Shown: positions 22,601 through 34,174, counted from the first letter of the stretch. The stretch: DNA of 64,000 nucleotides from Macrothele yani (GCA_039090855.1 CM077010.1:43170905-43234904); one strand, 5' to 3'. Notes: generated by a model from the letters alone, not told the origin. Translations and numbers: made by a program.

Positions 22601-22732
22601 ACACTGCAAGCGCATGATTTCCAAATTTTTACCAGATTGCGAAAATAGTTTTTGCTTGTAGATTAAAAAAAGTAAAAATATTATTTACAACAATTGCTCA
22701 AGGCTTTATTCTGATTAATATACACTCAAGGA

Positions 22733-24102
22733 CAATGAAATCTGAGCACCAAGAAGGAAGCATGGGATTGAAATGAAATTTTACGGACGTAGTGACACAA
22801 ATGAATGATACACATGATGACAAAAACAAAGCTGCAGGACAATTACAGAGGGACATGTGGCACGCAGCCCGGTGATCCTCAATAGTCCGTTGAATCGCCT
22901 CGTGCTGCGATACATGCTGCAATACGGTCCGGCATGGAGGCGAACAAACGCTTGATGTTGTCCTGCGGCAGACTGACCCACACGTGTTGGACGTTGTGCC
23001 CCAAATCCCGGATAGTTCGGCACGAGGGCAGCTGGCGTTTAAAATGGTCCCACAGATGCTCGATAAGGGACATTACCGTGGAGCGGGCAGGTCATGGAAG
23101 TGTCTGGACATGACGTAGACAGTTTTAGGCAACCCGAACCGTGTGCGGCCGGGCATTATCCTGCTGATAGAGCGCAGCTGGTATCCTAGTCAGGAATGGG
23201 AACACATGGGGTCTTAGGATCTCACCCACATGCCGCGGGCTAGTCAATGATCAATGTATCACTACTAGAGCTGATCGGCTATCGTAGGCAATGGCTCCCC
23301 AGACCGTAATTCCTGCAGTGGGAAAGGAGTGGCACTCGATACCAAGGTTGGGATTGTGCCGTTGTCCCGGAGACCTCCACCCGGCCACGATGGTCAACTG
23401 TCCCCAAAAGGAGGAAACACTAATCGCTAAACACCACACGTTGCCAGTCTGTGGCATTCCACGTCGCTCGGGCTTGGCACCACTGCACACGGAGCCGGCG
23501 ATGTTCCAGTGTTAATGGCATCACACGTAAGAAGCGCTAGGATTGCAGATTCGCTTCCGCGAGGCGTCGGGGAATGGTTCGTTGGCACACAGGAGCCGCT
23601 ACATCTGCCTGTATAGTGGACCGGCTCTCCGTGGGATCCTCTCTACCGGTGGTCCTCCTGGTCCGTCCGGAGCCGCTCCGCCGTATGGCAGTGCTGTCAC
23701 GTGTCCACTCCTCCCAACACAGTCGGACGGTATAGTGATAACGATCCATGTGGGGGGCTATAGAGCCTCCGACCACCCTGCGGTTTTCAGCAAGATTATC
23801 AGTCCTCTCTCAAAGTCCGTAAGTAAGCGTAAATCCACGTCTCTGGCGTCTACTTGGCATTCATTTCACTCTGTACTCTTTCTTGCATCGGCCGGTGCTT
23901 TTCGCTTTCATGGGGTATCGACCACAAGCCGGTTTATAAGGCTGCCGGTTCGTACTTGCAGAGCCACCACATGGTGTGCAGTCATGCGCACACGCACCAA
24001 ACGTGAATCATTTGCATATCAGCACGCACTCTAGCTATTTGTAAAGTTTCGCAGTTGTAGCTTGTTATCTTCTTGATGCGCAAATTTTATTGTCCGTGAG
24101 TG
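22733..24102 (-). mobile_element. Tc1-like transposon with intact ends
   Basis: The left TIR is CACTCAAGGACAATGAAATC and the right TIR (reverse complement) is CACTCACGGACAATAAAATT, with TA on each side. The 1,370-bp length is normal. Confidence 0.92.
22879..23870 (-). pseudogene. Tc1-like transposase, multiply disabled
   Basis: The coding region is scattered over frames. TDFERGLIILLKTAGWSEAL and then a stop form the N-terminal helix-turn-helix. TAGITVWGAIAYDSRSALV follows, with YQQDNARPHTVRVA (second aspartate) and MSLIEHLWDHF (third catalytic E retained), ending DSTDY and stop at 22,879. At least three stops or shifts interrupt it. Confidence 0.85.
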
Positions 24103-24519
24103 TACTTAATTATACAAATTTCAATTATTTTTTCACGTCTTCTGAGTTCTTTTGTTTTTGCAAACATGTCTGGCCTCAAGATCTTATCAAGTCCTTTTCT
24201 CAATGTATAGGAACTGTATCAAAAGTTCGTTTACATACAAAGAATTTAAATTTTATTATCAGGTTACTCTTGCAGTTGCCAGTTATTAAATTAAAATCAT
24301 TAAAAAAATTTTGAATTGAGTTGTTGAAAATGTTAATTTTAATTTTGAAGGTTCGTTGGTGGAACTGTTTTTCTGGATATAAGAACTTTCTTTAATTAGT
24401 CTCTTGTTTTCATGAGCTTTCTTTTTCTTTGCTTGCCTTCTCCGTGGAAGAATGCAAATCTCTTTCTCCCTGAGATGGCTTTGAAAAGATAATAATGTTC
24501 CTCATCTTCATTATATCGA
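24103..24519. other. Unassigned AT-rich DNA
   Basis: Nothing recognisable apart from A/T-rich runs. Confidence 0.4.
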
Positions 24520-25370
24520 ACGGCATACTGCAAAAAAAGAAATTTCTCAACAGGGTTTTTAAAAGCGGGGATACGGCTGCAAACAGAACTACAAAAACAC
24601 TACCAAGTCACAGAACTGCGAATTATGAAAAACTCCTCAAGTGCAATTCTAAAGTGTTTGACAAAGTACATAGTATCATTGTTAAAAGATGTTTAAATCT
24701 GACATTTAGAAGAAGAGATATCGAGAAAAACAGATTAAACGTTTGCGCCTGCCCTTAGCCGCGAAATTGCGCACTTCACAGCAAATTATTTTCGCTCAGA
24801 TAGTAGTATCTGATCGAAAAATTATTTGCTGCAAACAATATGCCCGCTGGTATTGCTGTAAATGGAAACTTGAACTCAGGCTTTCTAGTGACACACTTGT
24901 GCATTAAGAACACATTTAAATTATATGACAAACATTTAACACCAGAAACGTTCTCCGATAAAGAAATAATTGTTCAAATCCGACTCTTAGAAGCAGAGAT
25001 ATGGAAAAAAATAAAATATGCATCTACCCTAGCGAAAAAATTTTACTAAATTAAGAAGAAAGTATTCTCAAAAGGTTTTTTTTATAAGTGTGCGGTATCG
25101 GTCAGCGAAATACGATTTTCAGTCGAGTTTTCAGAAGCCTTGTTTTTGTTGAAAATACATCAGAAAAACAAATAAGTACATACGCTCCCTGGTGGCCAAA
25201 TTATTCTCTAGCAAAAATTACAAATTATATGTAGAGCATTTCTCAGAAGGATCTGTATCCGATGCGCACAAAGAATTTTTCAAAGCGGACTTTTAGAAGC
25301 AGAGATATCGTTGAAATCGCAATTTACCTTCACGTCCCTTTGCGAAAAGTCTATGCATTACTTGGAAAAT
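24520..25370 (+). repeat. Degenerate ~155-bp repeat array (inverted-arm family)
   Basis: Motifs such as CTCTTAGAAGCAGAGATAT, AATAAAATATGCATCTACCC and AAGAAAGTATTCTCAAAAGG match the right arm of the composite at 42.4-43.7 kb in the same orientation. Successive units repeat the order [AATC-GGA-CTTTTAGAAGCAGAGATATCG] then [ATGCAT.TACGCC] then [an A-rich stretch]. A near-palindrome at 24,779-24,832 (CAGCAAATTATTTTCG and its inverse) lies inside. Confidence 0.7.
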
Positions 25371-25683
25371 AAATTGTACCCAGAACAGTCTATGTTACAC
25401 ATGGCATCGAGTGCAGAAACACGGTATCGGGAGGCGTATGGAGACCTCTTACATCAGTACAAGTGCCACGCAGATGCCTCATGCTGTTGACAAGGGAAAT
25501 AGAAAGCCTCTATGGCACAAATCTTACTCGTTGTCACAATCGTTGTTGTATTTTTCAGTTTATTAATTTGGTGTGGGATAGTGGGAGGTATTGCATGGGG
25601 AATGTTATTTCATTTTATTTCACTGCGATACTCTTACCATTAAGGTGCACTTTTTCTCGCTGCCACCAGTCTAGATTGGGGGA
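25371..25683. other. Unassigned spacer
   Basis: No motif, repeat or transposon end identified. Confidence 0.4.
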
Positions 25684-25948
25684 AGGTCTAGCTCTTTAAC
25701 GACCATAACGCCCAAAACGCCCTACATACTAACGAACATAGATGCCCGAAACGCGTCTCTAGAGTGAGTCAGATTTCCTACCCTTACGTGTTCTTCAAAT
25801 TTGCTCGACCTATGAGGGATCAGCAGGTGTCACTCTCAGTCAGAATTGCTGTTACTAATAAAGAAGTGAACCAACAGAGAGTTTCGGGCGTTGTGGTACT
25901 TTGAGTGATACAAGAGTTTGGAGTCAAGGTCGTTAAAGGGCTAGACGA
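25684..25948. mobile_element. Possible MITE, 265 bp
   Basis: GTCTAGCTCTTTAACGACC on the left is the inverse of GGTCGTTAAAGGGCTAGAC on the right with one mismatch. Inside, AACGCCC and GGGCGTT near the ends extend the symmetry loosely. No clear target duplication and no frame were seen, so the class is unknown. Confidence 0.5.
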
Positions 25949-26625
25949 CTTATCAAGATCCACTTTATTTTAGAGAGAATGGCGTGGTGGAAGATAGCTG
26001 GTACTGAAATGAGCTCAAGTCATTTAACAAACAATAACACATTATTTATTCCCTACTTAGGGGTAGGATGAATGCTGGGTTTTGCTCGTTGACAATAGAA
26101 CATTCAGTAGATACTCGTCAAACAGAGCTTGAGTTGACAATAGCGTTTGAGAACTTGAGCTGAACGGATAGAAAGATGGTGCTTCCTTGATAGCACCTTT
26201 CCATTTCACAAGAGTTCAGCGACGTTAAATTCAGTTCTTGTTTGAGTTTATACGGTAACAGTGTTCAGCACACATGGTACTTATGATCACGTTCCATCTC
26301 ATACAGACAATTATGCAGCACTTCTGACATTAGATTGTCCGATATCATGTATCATGGATCTAGACCGCAGCCCTTTGAACAGAATATAGATATTTACCAA
26401 CTTCAGTTAGTCGAAATCTACCACTAACTAACTCGACCACAGTCGAGCGCTTTTCTTATGTCAAAATCCCCCACGCGGTGAACTGACGTTTTACTCCTGT
26501 GGAGGTAAGACGCCAGATCACCCAAGTCCTCCTAAAAATTTTATGAGCCCAAGTGAGCGCTCGGCCAATCACAACGACGCATTCGACCCCCTTGCTGGGC
26601 ATCCATCACTCTCCGCGTCCTAAGT
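25949..26625. other. Unassigned DNA
   Basis: No supported gene or repeat. The sequence is less AT-biased than its surroundings but has no motif-bearing frame. Confidence 0.4.
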
Positions 26626-26637
26626 TCTCACGGTTAC

Positions 26638-26954
26638 GTGGCCGCGGGTGGCAAGTGGGCAACGTTCGTGACTGCCACGGAAAGGGCCTCAGGTTCGATC
26701 CCAGGCAGGTACGAACGCTCGATCCACTAAATACCCGTTGTGCGTCGGATGGGCACGTTAAGCCGTCGGACCCCGGGTACTGCCCCCCGGTAATAAATAA
26801 GGGCGTCTTCCTACCCCTTTCTACTTCGCTTCCGTGTCACTTTCCTATCGGGCGCTCTAGCCCAAATCTCCTAGTTTCCTATTTCTAAGGGTTGTTTAAG
26901 ACCTGGGGTCAGACACTCCCTTCCTAAAATCCTCTACATATGATCATATGATCA
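26638..26954 (+). mobile_element. SINE-2 copy with 12-bp target duplication
   Basis: TCTCACGGTTAC flanks both ends (26,626-26,637 and 26,955-26,966). The tRNA-like head contains CAGGTTCGATCCCAGG (B box). The body includes GGGCACGTTAAGCCGTCGG. The 3' end is TCCTCTACATATGATC followed by a repeated ATATGATCATC tail. It matches the copy at 10,183-10,475 throughout. Confidence 0.9.
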
Positions 26955-26966
26955 TCTCACGGTTAC

Positions 26967-27244
26967 ATCCGCCAGTTGGCTCCTCCCTCGCTATTGCTTG
27001 CTTTCTCGAAGAATTCCACGCTCCAAGTTCTGAGAATTCATGGGCTCGTCCTGTTCTTGTGAACTGGTCATCAAGATGGATGCCCTCTCCTTTCCTTGCC
27101 TTTCACTTCAAAATGGCGTCCCATTGTCCAATTCTGATTTTTCCACATTTTCTTTTTTAAATTCAGCAGTTCCCATATTCCTGTGCACCACTGGCATTTT
27201 ATTTCCAATTTTTTTTCTAACAATTTTTTCGTCATCACACTCCT
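26967..27244. other. Unassigned spacer
   Basis: About 280 bp with no recognisable feature. Confidence 0.4.
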
Positions 27245-27388
27245 AAACAAGATCCGATCCGAGAAACTCGAGCTCTTCGGCAGGAAGCTGGCGATCAGAA
27301 ATTCGTCTCCCCAATGCATTCCACACATGCTCTATTGGGTTGAGGGCTGAGGAATGTGGTGGCCACGGCATACGGGGGATATCTTCAT

Positions 27389-28524
27389 TAAATATAGGAG
27401 CGGGTCACGGGTCAACGGGTCGGGTCAAGGTGTTCCTGACCCAATTTTGAGCCGTTTTTTCCCCGTTTTATTTTTGAAAAGAGAAAATTATATTCCAAAG
27501 AAAAATGCGCGTTGTGGAATTCTGTAGTCGATACTGGTGCCCACGGAGTGAATAATGATTTGCCATTCAAAAATATTGTAGTCTCTTTCTTAAAGCAACG
27601 AAGATTTCCACCGACTGACGTCAAACACACCGATACCATATCGTATAAAGATACTTCCTTTGCGTTGTTTTACAGTGCGATTATCCAGGGCAAGGTACAG
27701 GCAAATGCCATTCGCTTGCTTCTCAGCTGATTCACTCTCTCCGTGCGAAGTTCACTGTATGACTAAGAGTTACTTTTTACATCACATCTTTTACATTCAG
27801 CATTCAGAGGTTTTCGATTGATGTGCTAACATCCCGTTTCCATGACATGTCATGTCGAAATTAACTCCTTATTTGTTAATATGTATGGATTTAATATTAA
27901 GGATGTTGAGATCGGCGTCGAGGCCAACAAACACGTGCTTGTTCAAAACCACAAGGAGAAGAATGAATGTTGGAAATTGTTTCGTCTCAATAAGAAACCG
28001 GTGAATAAGTCTGTGTTGTTTGGTCTTGCTTGTTGTTTAAAATGTGGAAAGTGTATAATTACAAATAAAGATGTCGACGGTGTAATAAGAGATTATGGAA
28101 CCAAACATCTAACAGACCATATGAAAGTATGCGCACCTCCATCAAAGCGTGGAAAGGGTGAACAATCTAAATACATTAAAAAAATGCATTTGTGTAATCG
28201 TAAATAATAATTCCCATTTGTAATATACTCACGTTCACGGTCATTGTCAGCCATTACTTCTGGATTACGCAAAACAGTGGCACTAAAAATGGCACTAAAA
28301 TTTAGCAGGTAACGAAATTTTATTATTAAAAAAGAATTTCAGTTATTAAATATCAACCAGTTATTAGGATGAATATATATATTACGTTTATATGTATATA
28401 CATAAATTGAGTTTCGAATTTATAGTTCAAAGCAGATTTGTCCGGGTTAGTTACGGGTCGCTACCGGTTATGGGACGTCCGTGTCCGGTGCGGGTCCGAA
28501 ATTTTTGACCCGTTTCCAACTCTG
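27389..28524 (+). mobile_element. hAT-type element, non-autonomous
   Basis: The right TIR reads CAGAGTTGGAAACGGGTC on the minus strand and the left starts TAAATATAGGAGCGGGTC, the same 18-bp span with a diverged start. The subterminal GACCCG-rich sequence is typical of one hAT group. The 8-bp target duplication is ATCTTCAT (27,381-27,388) and ATCTTCAC (28,525-28,532). At 1.1 kb it is too short for a full transposase. Confidence 0.88.
27842..28207 (+). CDS. BED-type zinc-finger fragment of a hAT transposase
   Basis: A 121-codon frame opens at ATG 27,842. Its middle contains CWKLFRLNKKP, then CLKCGKCIITN and GTKHLTDHMKVC, the C-x2-C and H-x3-H...C spacing of a BED zinc finger, the N-terminal DNA-binding domain of hAT transposases. 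The frame stops shortly after, and no catalytic or dimerisation region follows within the element. It could bind TIR DNA if expressed, but that is inference; a decayed N-terminal stub is equally possible. Confidence 0.7.
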   Translation: MTCHVEINSLFVNMYGFNIKDVEIGVEANKHVLVQNHKEKNECWKLFRLNKKPVNKSVLFGLACCLKCGKCIITNKDVDGVIRDYGTKHLTDHMKVCAPPSKRGKGEQSKYIKKMHLCNRK

Positions 28525-29080
28525 ATCTTCACTTCCCATATGGTCATCGACAATAGCAACTCTATGAGGTCTCGCGTTATCATCCACGAACAGGAAATCC
28601 GGACAATGGCGCCCTAAAAAGGCCTCACGTAGGGATCAAGGATTTTGTCTCTGAATCTCAGAAATGTTTAAGTTCCACAAGAATAGATATAGAGCTGTGT
28701 GCGCCCATCAGACATGATGTCACCCCGGACAAGTACACCACCATCTATGTAATGGTGCATTTCTTGGATGTTTGTGGTGGAATAACGGGTTCGAGATTCT
28801 CCCCAGATGAGAACACGACGGCCGTAATTTTCAAGACTTAGCCTAGATTCACCGGAGAGGATAGCATTGGCCCACTATTTTCGTTTCAATTTCGATGCGT
28901 CTGTATCACAATACCTCAGCATTTCTTGCTGACGTAGTGAGTGGAATGCAAACTGCAGGTCTTGGGCAGTATAGTCCTTATTCATTGGGTTCTGTTGTAT
29001 ACTGTTTGCCTTAAAACAGCTGCTCCACCCGCCGAAGACAGCAGTAAAGCCAGAGCTCTTGCTTACATTGACCTGTTACG

Positions 29081-29256
29081 GGTCCGGGTTCGAATCCCGG
29101 TGAGGCATGGATGTTGTGTTTGTCTTACGGCACTGGCTCTCTCCCTTCCCTGGAACCAGTGACCCTAAATTAGGGACGGGCGACTGCTTATAGCCCATTG
29201 AGTTGCTCACGGTGGTCGTTAAACCTCCAACAAAAAAAAAAAAAAAAAAAAAAAAA
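29081..29256 (+). mobile_element. SINE-1 copy, 5'-truncated, 16-bp target duplication
   Basis: ACATTGACCTGTTACG is present exactly at 29,065-29,080 and 29,257-29,272. The copy begins at GGTCCGGGTTCGAATCCCGG, so the A-box half of the head is missing, and it ends in a long A run. Truncation with a clean duplication indicates LINE-machinery insertion. Confidence 0.95.
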
Positions 29257-29737
29257 ACATTGACCTGTTACGTATCGCTGCTAGTGCGACATAGCTATCA
29301 TCCTGAGCAGTTGTAATACGTGGACGACCTGCACAGGTTAACGATTAACATCTGCGGGGTCCTGATATCTTCTCCTAAGTCTGGATAAAATGGATTGATT
29401 CACGCCAGTGGCTCTGGTAACATTACTCTGCGTGTGGCCGATTTGCAGCATTCCGATAATCCGACCACATATCCACTTGCCATCTTTCTGACATACCGTT
29501 TCAATAAAAATAAATTCTACAGTAATTCGCAAAAGTTTAAGACCACCTGTCAATTTATTGAAAATTTAAAGTTTCAAAGAAATAACTGATTACTTGTCAG
29601 AGCTATTTGAAAAAATGTCACCACAGAAGAATGCGTTGATTCTTTAGAACACAAAAGAAGGACCGAAATCAGTACTTTCTGTGGATACCTTTTTTTTATA
29701 ACGGACAAAATACGATGTAATATACTCTCAATGAGGG

Positions 29738-30080
29738 TGCGACGTATATTCTAAATTAACCTTTCCTTTTTAGTTTCTTTTCCCTATGTAAATCTTGAGA
29801 TTATTCTGTTATTCTTCACTCTTAACGTGATATCTTTCTCTCAAGCGAATACGTTTGGCAACACAATTGAGGTTGAATGAACGTGACGTATGCCTGAGTT
29901 TTGATAAGAACAAGAGATAAAAAAACGACGACTATCTATTGCTTGTGCGCGTTGGGTTGTAAACTGATTATTGATAGGAGTGTTGTGATAATGTGTGGTG
30001 TGTGGAGAGTTCAGTGCAATATGCTATGCTACGATGTGTTTTCTACATCCTGAATAAAGCACATTTTCCGTAAGCTTGAC
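29738..30080 (+). repeat. Dispersed repeat, possible LTR (second copy)
   Basis: Partner of 20,070-20,515. It shares GACGTATA, CCTTTCCTTTTTAGTTTC, AACGTGATATCTTTCTCTC and TTTGGCAACACAA, and ends near AATAAAGCACATTTTCCGTAAG. It is inserted in the Tc1-like element. Exact ends are not certain. Confidence 0.35.
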
Positions 30081-30179
30081 TTCTGTTGTTTACATGTTTC
30101 GTCTGCCCGTTAAGATTTCTTTCATTTAGGAACTATTTCTTAGTATGTTGCTGTTTTAAAATAACGTAGAAGTAAGACA

Positions 30180-31203
30180 AGACTTCTTCGTCGTTATAAG
30201 GGATATGCAGTAGTCACTTGAAATGTCTTCGCACCACACGTACTTTATCGCGTCAATCAAAGTTTGGGAATTTGACGGCTACTTTTCTACTACTTTGTCT
30301 TTTAAAACGGTCCACAAATTTTTGATAGGGTTAAGGTCGGGATTATTACCGGGCCATTCAAGCACAGTTATGTTTTTCTCTGCAGGTAGTCCTTTACTGT
30401 CTTTGATCTCTGGCATGGAGCACCATCCTGCACAAAGATTGTGCATTTGTACACTTGCATATGAGTTAACAGCTTCTCGTCTAAACTTTCCACATAAAAA
30501 GGACCAGTCATGGCAGTTCCTGTCGGCAAAATGGACAATGAACCAGTACCGGATGATGACATAGCACCCCATATCATCTGACTAGGCGGATGCCTCACGG
30601 TACTAAGGGTGCTATTTTTCATCAAACCTTTTGCCTTTTGGTCGTCGAACATGTGCGTCTCGTGATTCAAATTGACGCATTGTTGTTGGATTCATCGGAA
30701 AAAAAGAACATGGCTACAAATTTCAGCAGTCCATGATTTATGACGCTTCACAAACTGGAGTCTCTTCTTTTTCATGACAGTGGTTAGTCTAAGTTTATGT
30801 GCAGGTTTATAAGACTTTAATCCAATATTTTCTAAGACGTAGGGAAACAGTTCTGATAATAATATCAGATCCTTCTGAATGTAGAAAGGCCTTCACCTTC
30901 TTACACGTATTCTTCGGAGAACGCATATTTATTCGCCTTATGGTATTGCCATCACGCAGGGTTGTTTTCCTTGGACGTCCACTTCTCGTTCGGTAACTAC
31001 ATTCACCTGTATCTCTATATTTTATGATCGTACGTATTATGAATAGCAGTCTTGCTGATATTAACCTTTCTGCTTATGTCACGTTCAGAGTATGCTTCAT
31101 GATATTTAATCACTCTTTGTGCCCTCTTAATGACGCTTTTTTGCCCATTTTTCGCTATATAGGAAATACGTACAAAACCTTTCAGTATGAAAACCAGAAG
31201 CAA
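30180..31203 (-). pseudogene. Tc1-like transposase, frameshift and E-to-K change
   Basis: The N-terminal part includes NGQKSVIKRAQRVIKYHEAY and NISKTAIHNTYDHKI. The core includes SQMIWGAMSSSGTGSLSILP and the second aspartate in TIFVQDGAPC. After a frameshift near 30,385 the third catalytic block reads NNPDLNPIKNLWTVLKDKV, where relatives have PIENLW, so the catalytic glutamate appears replaced by lysine. A TAG at 30,279 precedes a tail LIDAIKYVWCEDISSDYC. It cannot encode an active enzyme. Confidence 0.85.
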
Positions 31204-31340
31204 ACTGGCACGCTTCCCCCAACTCTATCAACAGCTGACGCTGTAGCAGGATGCAACACCGACAGGAAGTTGAGTAATACAGAAAATTGGCAGAAATTTC
31301 CTAATACAAACAAGTGGTTTTAAACTTCTGTAAATGGCTG

Positions 31341-33116
31341 TACTACTAGCAGGGCACAATGAGAAGGAATGCCACTTTTTGCAGCTCTTCCTCAACTACA
31401 GAAATTTGCTGCTTTGTCCTTTACACCATTGGGATAAAATGCAAAGCAGCACATGTTCGTCACAGCACATGTTTTTTATGACACGTGTTCGTCCCATGGT
31501 ATTTCGTCATAATTTCCACATTTGCCCACGTCCTCTGTCCTTTACTAATTACTCTTCGTCATGTTTTCATTTGTTACACTTTTTTCAATCTGTGCTATGC
31601 ATAACTTTTGGACACCAGGTATGTTGCGCCATCGTTGCTAGTTTATAAGCGAACAAAAGTCTTCAGCAGCGCAGACTGTAAAAACAGAACTTCTGAAAGA
31701 TATCTTCGTTGTAAATTCGAATTTTTGTAGATGTGAACTGCTTATAAAGGAGTGAATAAATGAAAAGGGAAAGCAACGTATTTTCTTATTGAACATAAGG
31801 TTTGCTCATTATCATTGAGGAGCTCAGATGATAGAACAACTTCCACATAATTCTTCTACCAAATGCAGAAACGCTCAGTGTGGTTCGCGAAATATCTCAA
31901 TGGCCTCGAATTTGACTCTCAAACATTGCATGTGGACAACGAAATTTTCTTTTCCAAGGCACGCGGGAATTTCCTTTGAGAACAAAGTTGCTCCCGAGCA
32001 AAATGTAGTTTATGAGAAAAAAAAAAAGCTGCATAGGTGCGAAGTATTTCCTTCGTATCTCCTTATTTTGCGTATGTGACCGAAACAAGTTGAAAACTGA
32101 ATTGGAGATGGAGCTGGTGCAGTAACGTGTGAGGCCAACAGTGTTTGTGCATTGTCGGATTCTCTAGTCGAACACAGAAACTGACATGTTGTTCAGCGGA
32201 ACTGGCAATACGAACATTCCCTTAGGTACATGAAAATTGAATCAGAAAGCCCTCAGATTGGTCTGCCGCGGAGCCTCGTGTGTGCATGTGTGTGTATGTG
32301 CTTGTGTGAGCGGCAACGCTCTCTGTTCTCCGGAGAGAAGTAAGGCGGGAAACAAATTCAAATAGAGGGACCAGAACAATGGGATTAGGGAAATCGAGCA
32401 TGGTAACGAGAAACTGGGGACGCGCTAGGTTTTCGGATTTTTCTGCACAAAGCAAATAGAAACACGACAGCAGATGATACTTTTCCGCGTAAATCCATCG
32501 CATTTAAAGTTAAAATTTAGTTCAAAAACGTAATTTCAAAATGTAGTATAGTGCTTAAACTTTGTCAAAGTAAGGGTGATAAGGAAATAAGGGACCTGAA
32601 ATCCCAAGCAAATCTCAAAAATAATAGAAAAAAAAACAAAAAAACAAAACAAAAACAGGCGCCTTTTAGAAAGAAAACTTTCAATCGGTAGCAAATAAGT
32701 ATTAACCACAACAGTAACACCTAGGAAAGTAAAAAGAATAAATAAATTGAATCATGGCAGAAATTCAAGAATTCAATTCAGAATCTGCAGAAAGTGGTTT
32801 TTCTAAAAATCGTTCTTGGAAAAATGCTCAAGCTAAAATCCTCAGGAGAAATCTCGGATATAAATAAAAAAATAAATAGAAAGAAAGCTTACGAATGTAA
32901 CATAGAATTCTTGAATCAAATAAATTTCATATTTAAATTATAAAGTTAGGATGAACTAAAGTTTTAACATCGAAGCGTAGGAGATTCCACTTTAGGGGAA
33001 AAAAGCCTTTATGAATTTGATCTTCAAAAACGAGAGAAAGGTTGTGAAATTTTAAACACCAAGGATTTATACGACTACAAACTCATCACCCCTCCAAGAC
33101 CCCGAAATTTCCTCAA
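31341..33116. other. Unassigned AT-rich DNA, 1.8 kb
   Basis: A TG-rich stretch lies at 32,277-32,310 and an A-rich stretch at 32,600-32,660. Frames on both strands are short and motif-free. Confidence 0.4.
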
Positions 33117-33599
33117 ACATGTCTCAGTAGCGTATATTCGAGGCTATCTACGCTAGCTGCGAAGCTCGGAAAATGCACAAATAAAAGTCAATTACATATA
33201 TACAAATAAAAGTCAATTATCGACGGTATTAAGATTTGTCCGTGCTTTCGATGCGAAAAAAACAAACCACGAGCGGATTCGTTTCTTTCGATTATGAGAA
33301 TCCGTCTGGCGAGAGATTACCAACGGCATAACGCAAGCAGGTCTTCGAGTCTTCGCTGTCCTGATGTGAAAAACTTTGATACGATCGCCTGCTAGCGTTT
33401 CCATGACAACATGAATCAGCGTATGGAATTGAATGGACCATTGCTTTGCGCAACAGTTCGTTCAGAAAAGAGAAGACTTCGGACTACCTCAGTCCTTCCA
33501 TGCTTCCGCCTTTAACAGAACGTGTTTCGCGAGAGTGGTTTCAGTTTGCGTGAAGTGTCAATGAATTAAAATCAGTAATATTATATCTTAAATTCGCAA

Positions 33600-33925
33600 C
33601 ATTTTTGGATTCGAACTGTTTTGGTACATTTTGTGAAAGCTTCCCTGAACATCTACTATCAGAGCTTAAAGAACTCTGTTCTTCAAATTTGATGCAGCCC
33701 GATTAAAAAAATGAACTGAAGGTGTTTTATTCCCTTGATGAATAAAAAACAAATCAGTGTGAGACGTTACTTGTTACATAAAGTTGAATAATTGGACATA
33801 GTGTTTATTGAGGTGTACAAATTAGCAGATCTAATGTTCAACTTTCTATCAACAACTGCAAACTGCCGAAAGAAGTTTTTCCGTATTATAAAGAATCAAG
33901 ATATATTTTAGAGCCACACGAGGAA
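33600..33925 (+). pseudogene. hAT transposase C-terminal (dimerisation) remnant
   Basis: The frame shows TFCESFPEHLLSELKELCSS and then, after stops, KNELKVFYSLDE and fragments equivalent to VYRLADLIIKF...SALKRI in the better copy at 63.0-63.4 kb. This is the hAT C-terminal dimerisation region. Several stops and shifts are present. Confidence 0.7.
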
Positions 33926-33943
33926 AAAAAATCAATATATATC

Positions 33944-34174
33944 TACCGCACCGGTAGCGCAATGGTGTAAGCGATGGCTTATGATCATTCGTCCGAAAGG
34001 GGTCCGGGTTCGAATCCCGGTGAGGCGTGAATGTTCTGTTTGTCGTACGGCACTGGCTCTCTCTCTCATTCCTGGAACCAGTAACCTTAATTAGAGACGG
34101 GAGACTGCTTATAGCCCATTGAGTTGCGCACGGTGGTCGCTAAAACTCCAATCAAAAGAAAAAAAGAAAAAAAA
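33944..34174 (+). mobile_element. SINE-1 copy inside a hAT element
   Basis: Head GGTAGCGCAATGGTGTAAGC, B box GGTTCGAATCC, body, tail GCACGGTGGTCGCTAAAACT and an A-rich end. Comparison with the empty site in the 63-kb hAT copy (GAACATGTACACTTGAGC) shows the insertion point. The target duplication is unclear. Confidence 0.88.

Larger units (their letters stand above)
27245..29510 (-). pseudogene. Tc1-like transposase split by a hAT and a SINE
   Basis: Read on the minus strand from about 29,500. The N-terminal DNA-binding region (KWICGRIIGMLQIGHTQSNV, ATGVNQSILSRLRRRYQDP) comes first, followed by a SINE insertion at 29,081-29,256 and then decayed core sequence. The segment RVAIVDDHMGSE ends at the hAT insertion and resumes beyond it as DIPRMPWPPHSSALNPIEHV, containing the third catalytic E. 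Removing the hAT and one duplicated 8-mer rejoins this frame exactly. Several stops elsewhere show the gene was already decaying or has decayed since. Confidence 0.85.
29520..31340 (-). mobile_element. Tc1-like transposon with an internal insertion
   Basis: The left end CAGTAATTCGCAAAAGTTTA and the right end (reverse complement) CAGCCATTTACAGAAGTTTA share AAGTTTAARACCAC just inside, and TA flanks both. At 1.82 kb it is longer than usual, explained by a dispersed repeat at about 29,738-30,080 in its 3' untranslated part. Confidence 0.8.

Noticed and set aside
30799..31334. Plus-strand frames at 30.8-31.3 kb as genes
   Set aside because: They are antisense to the Tc1-like transposase relic on the minus strand.
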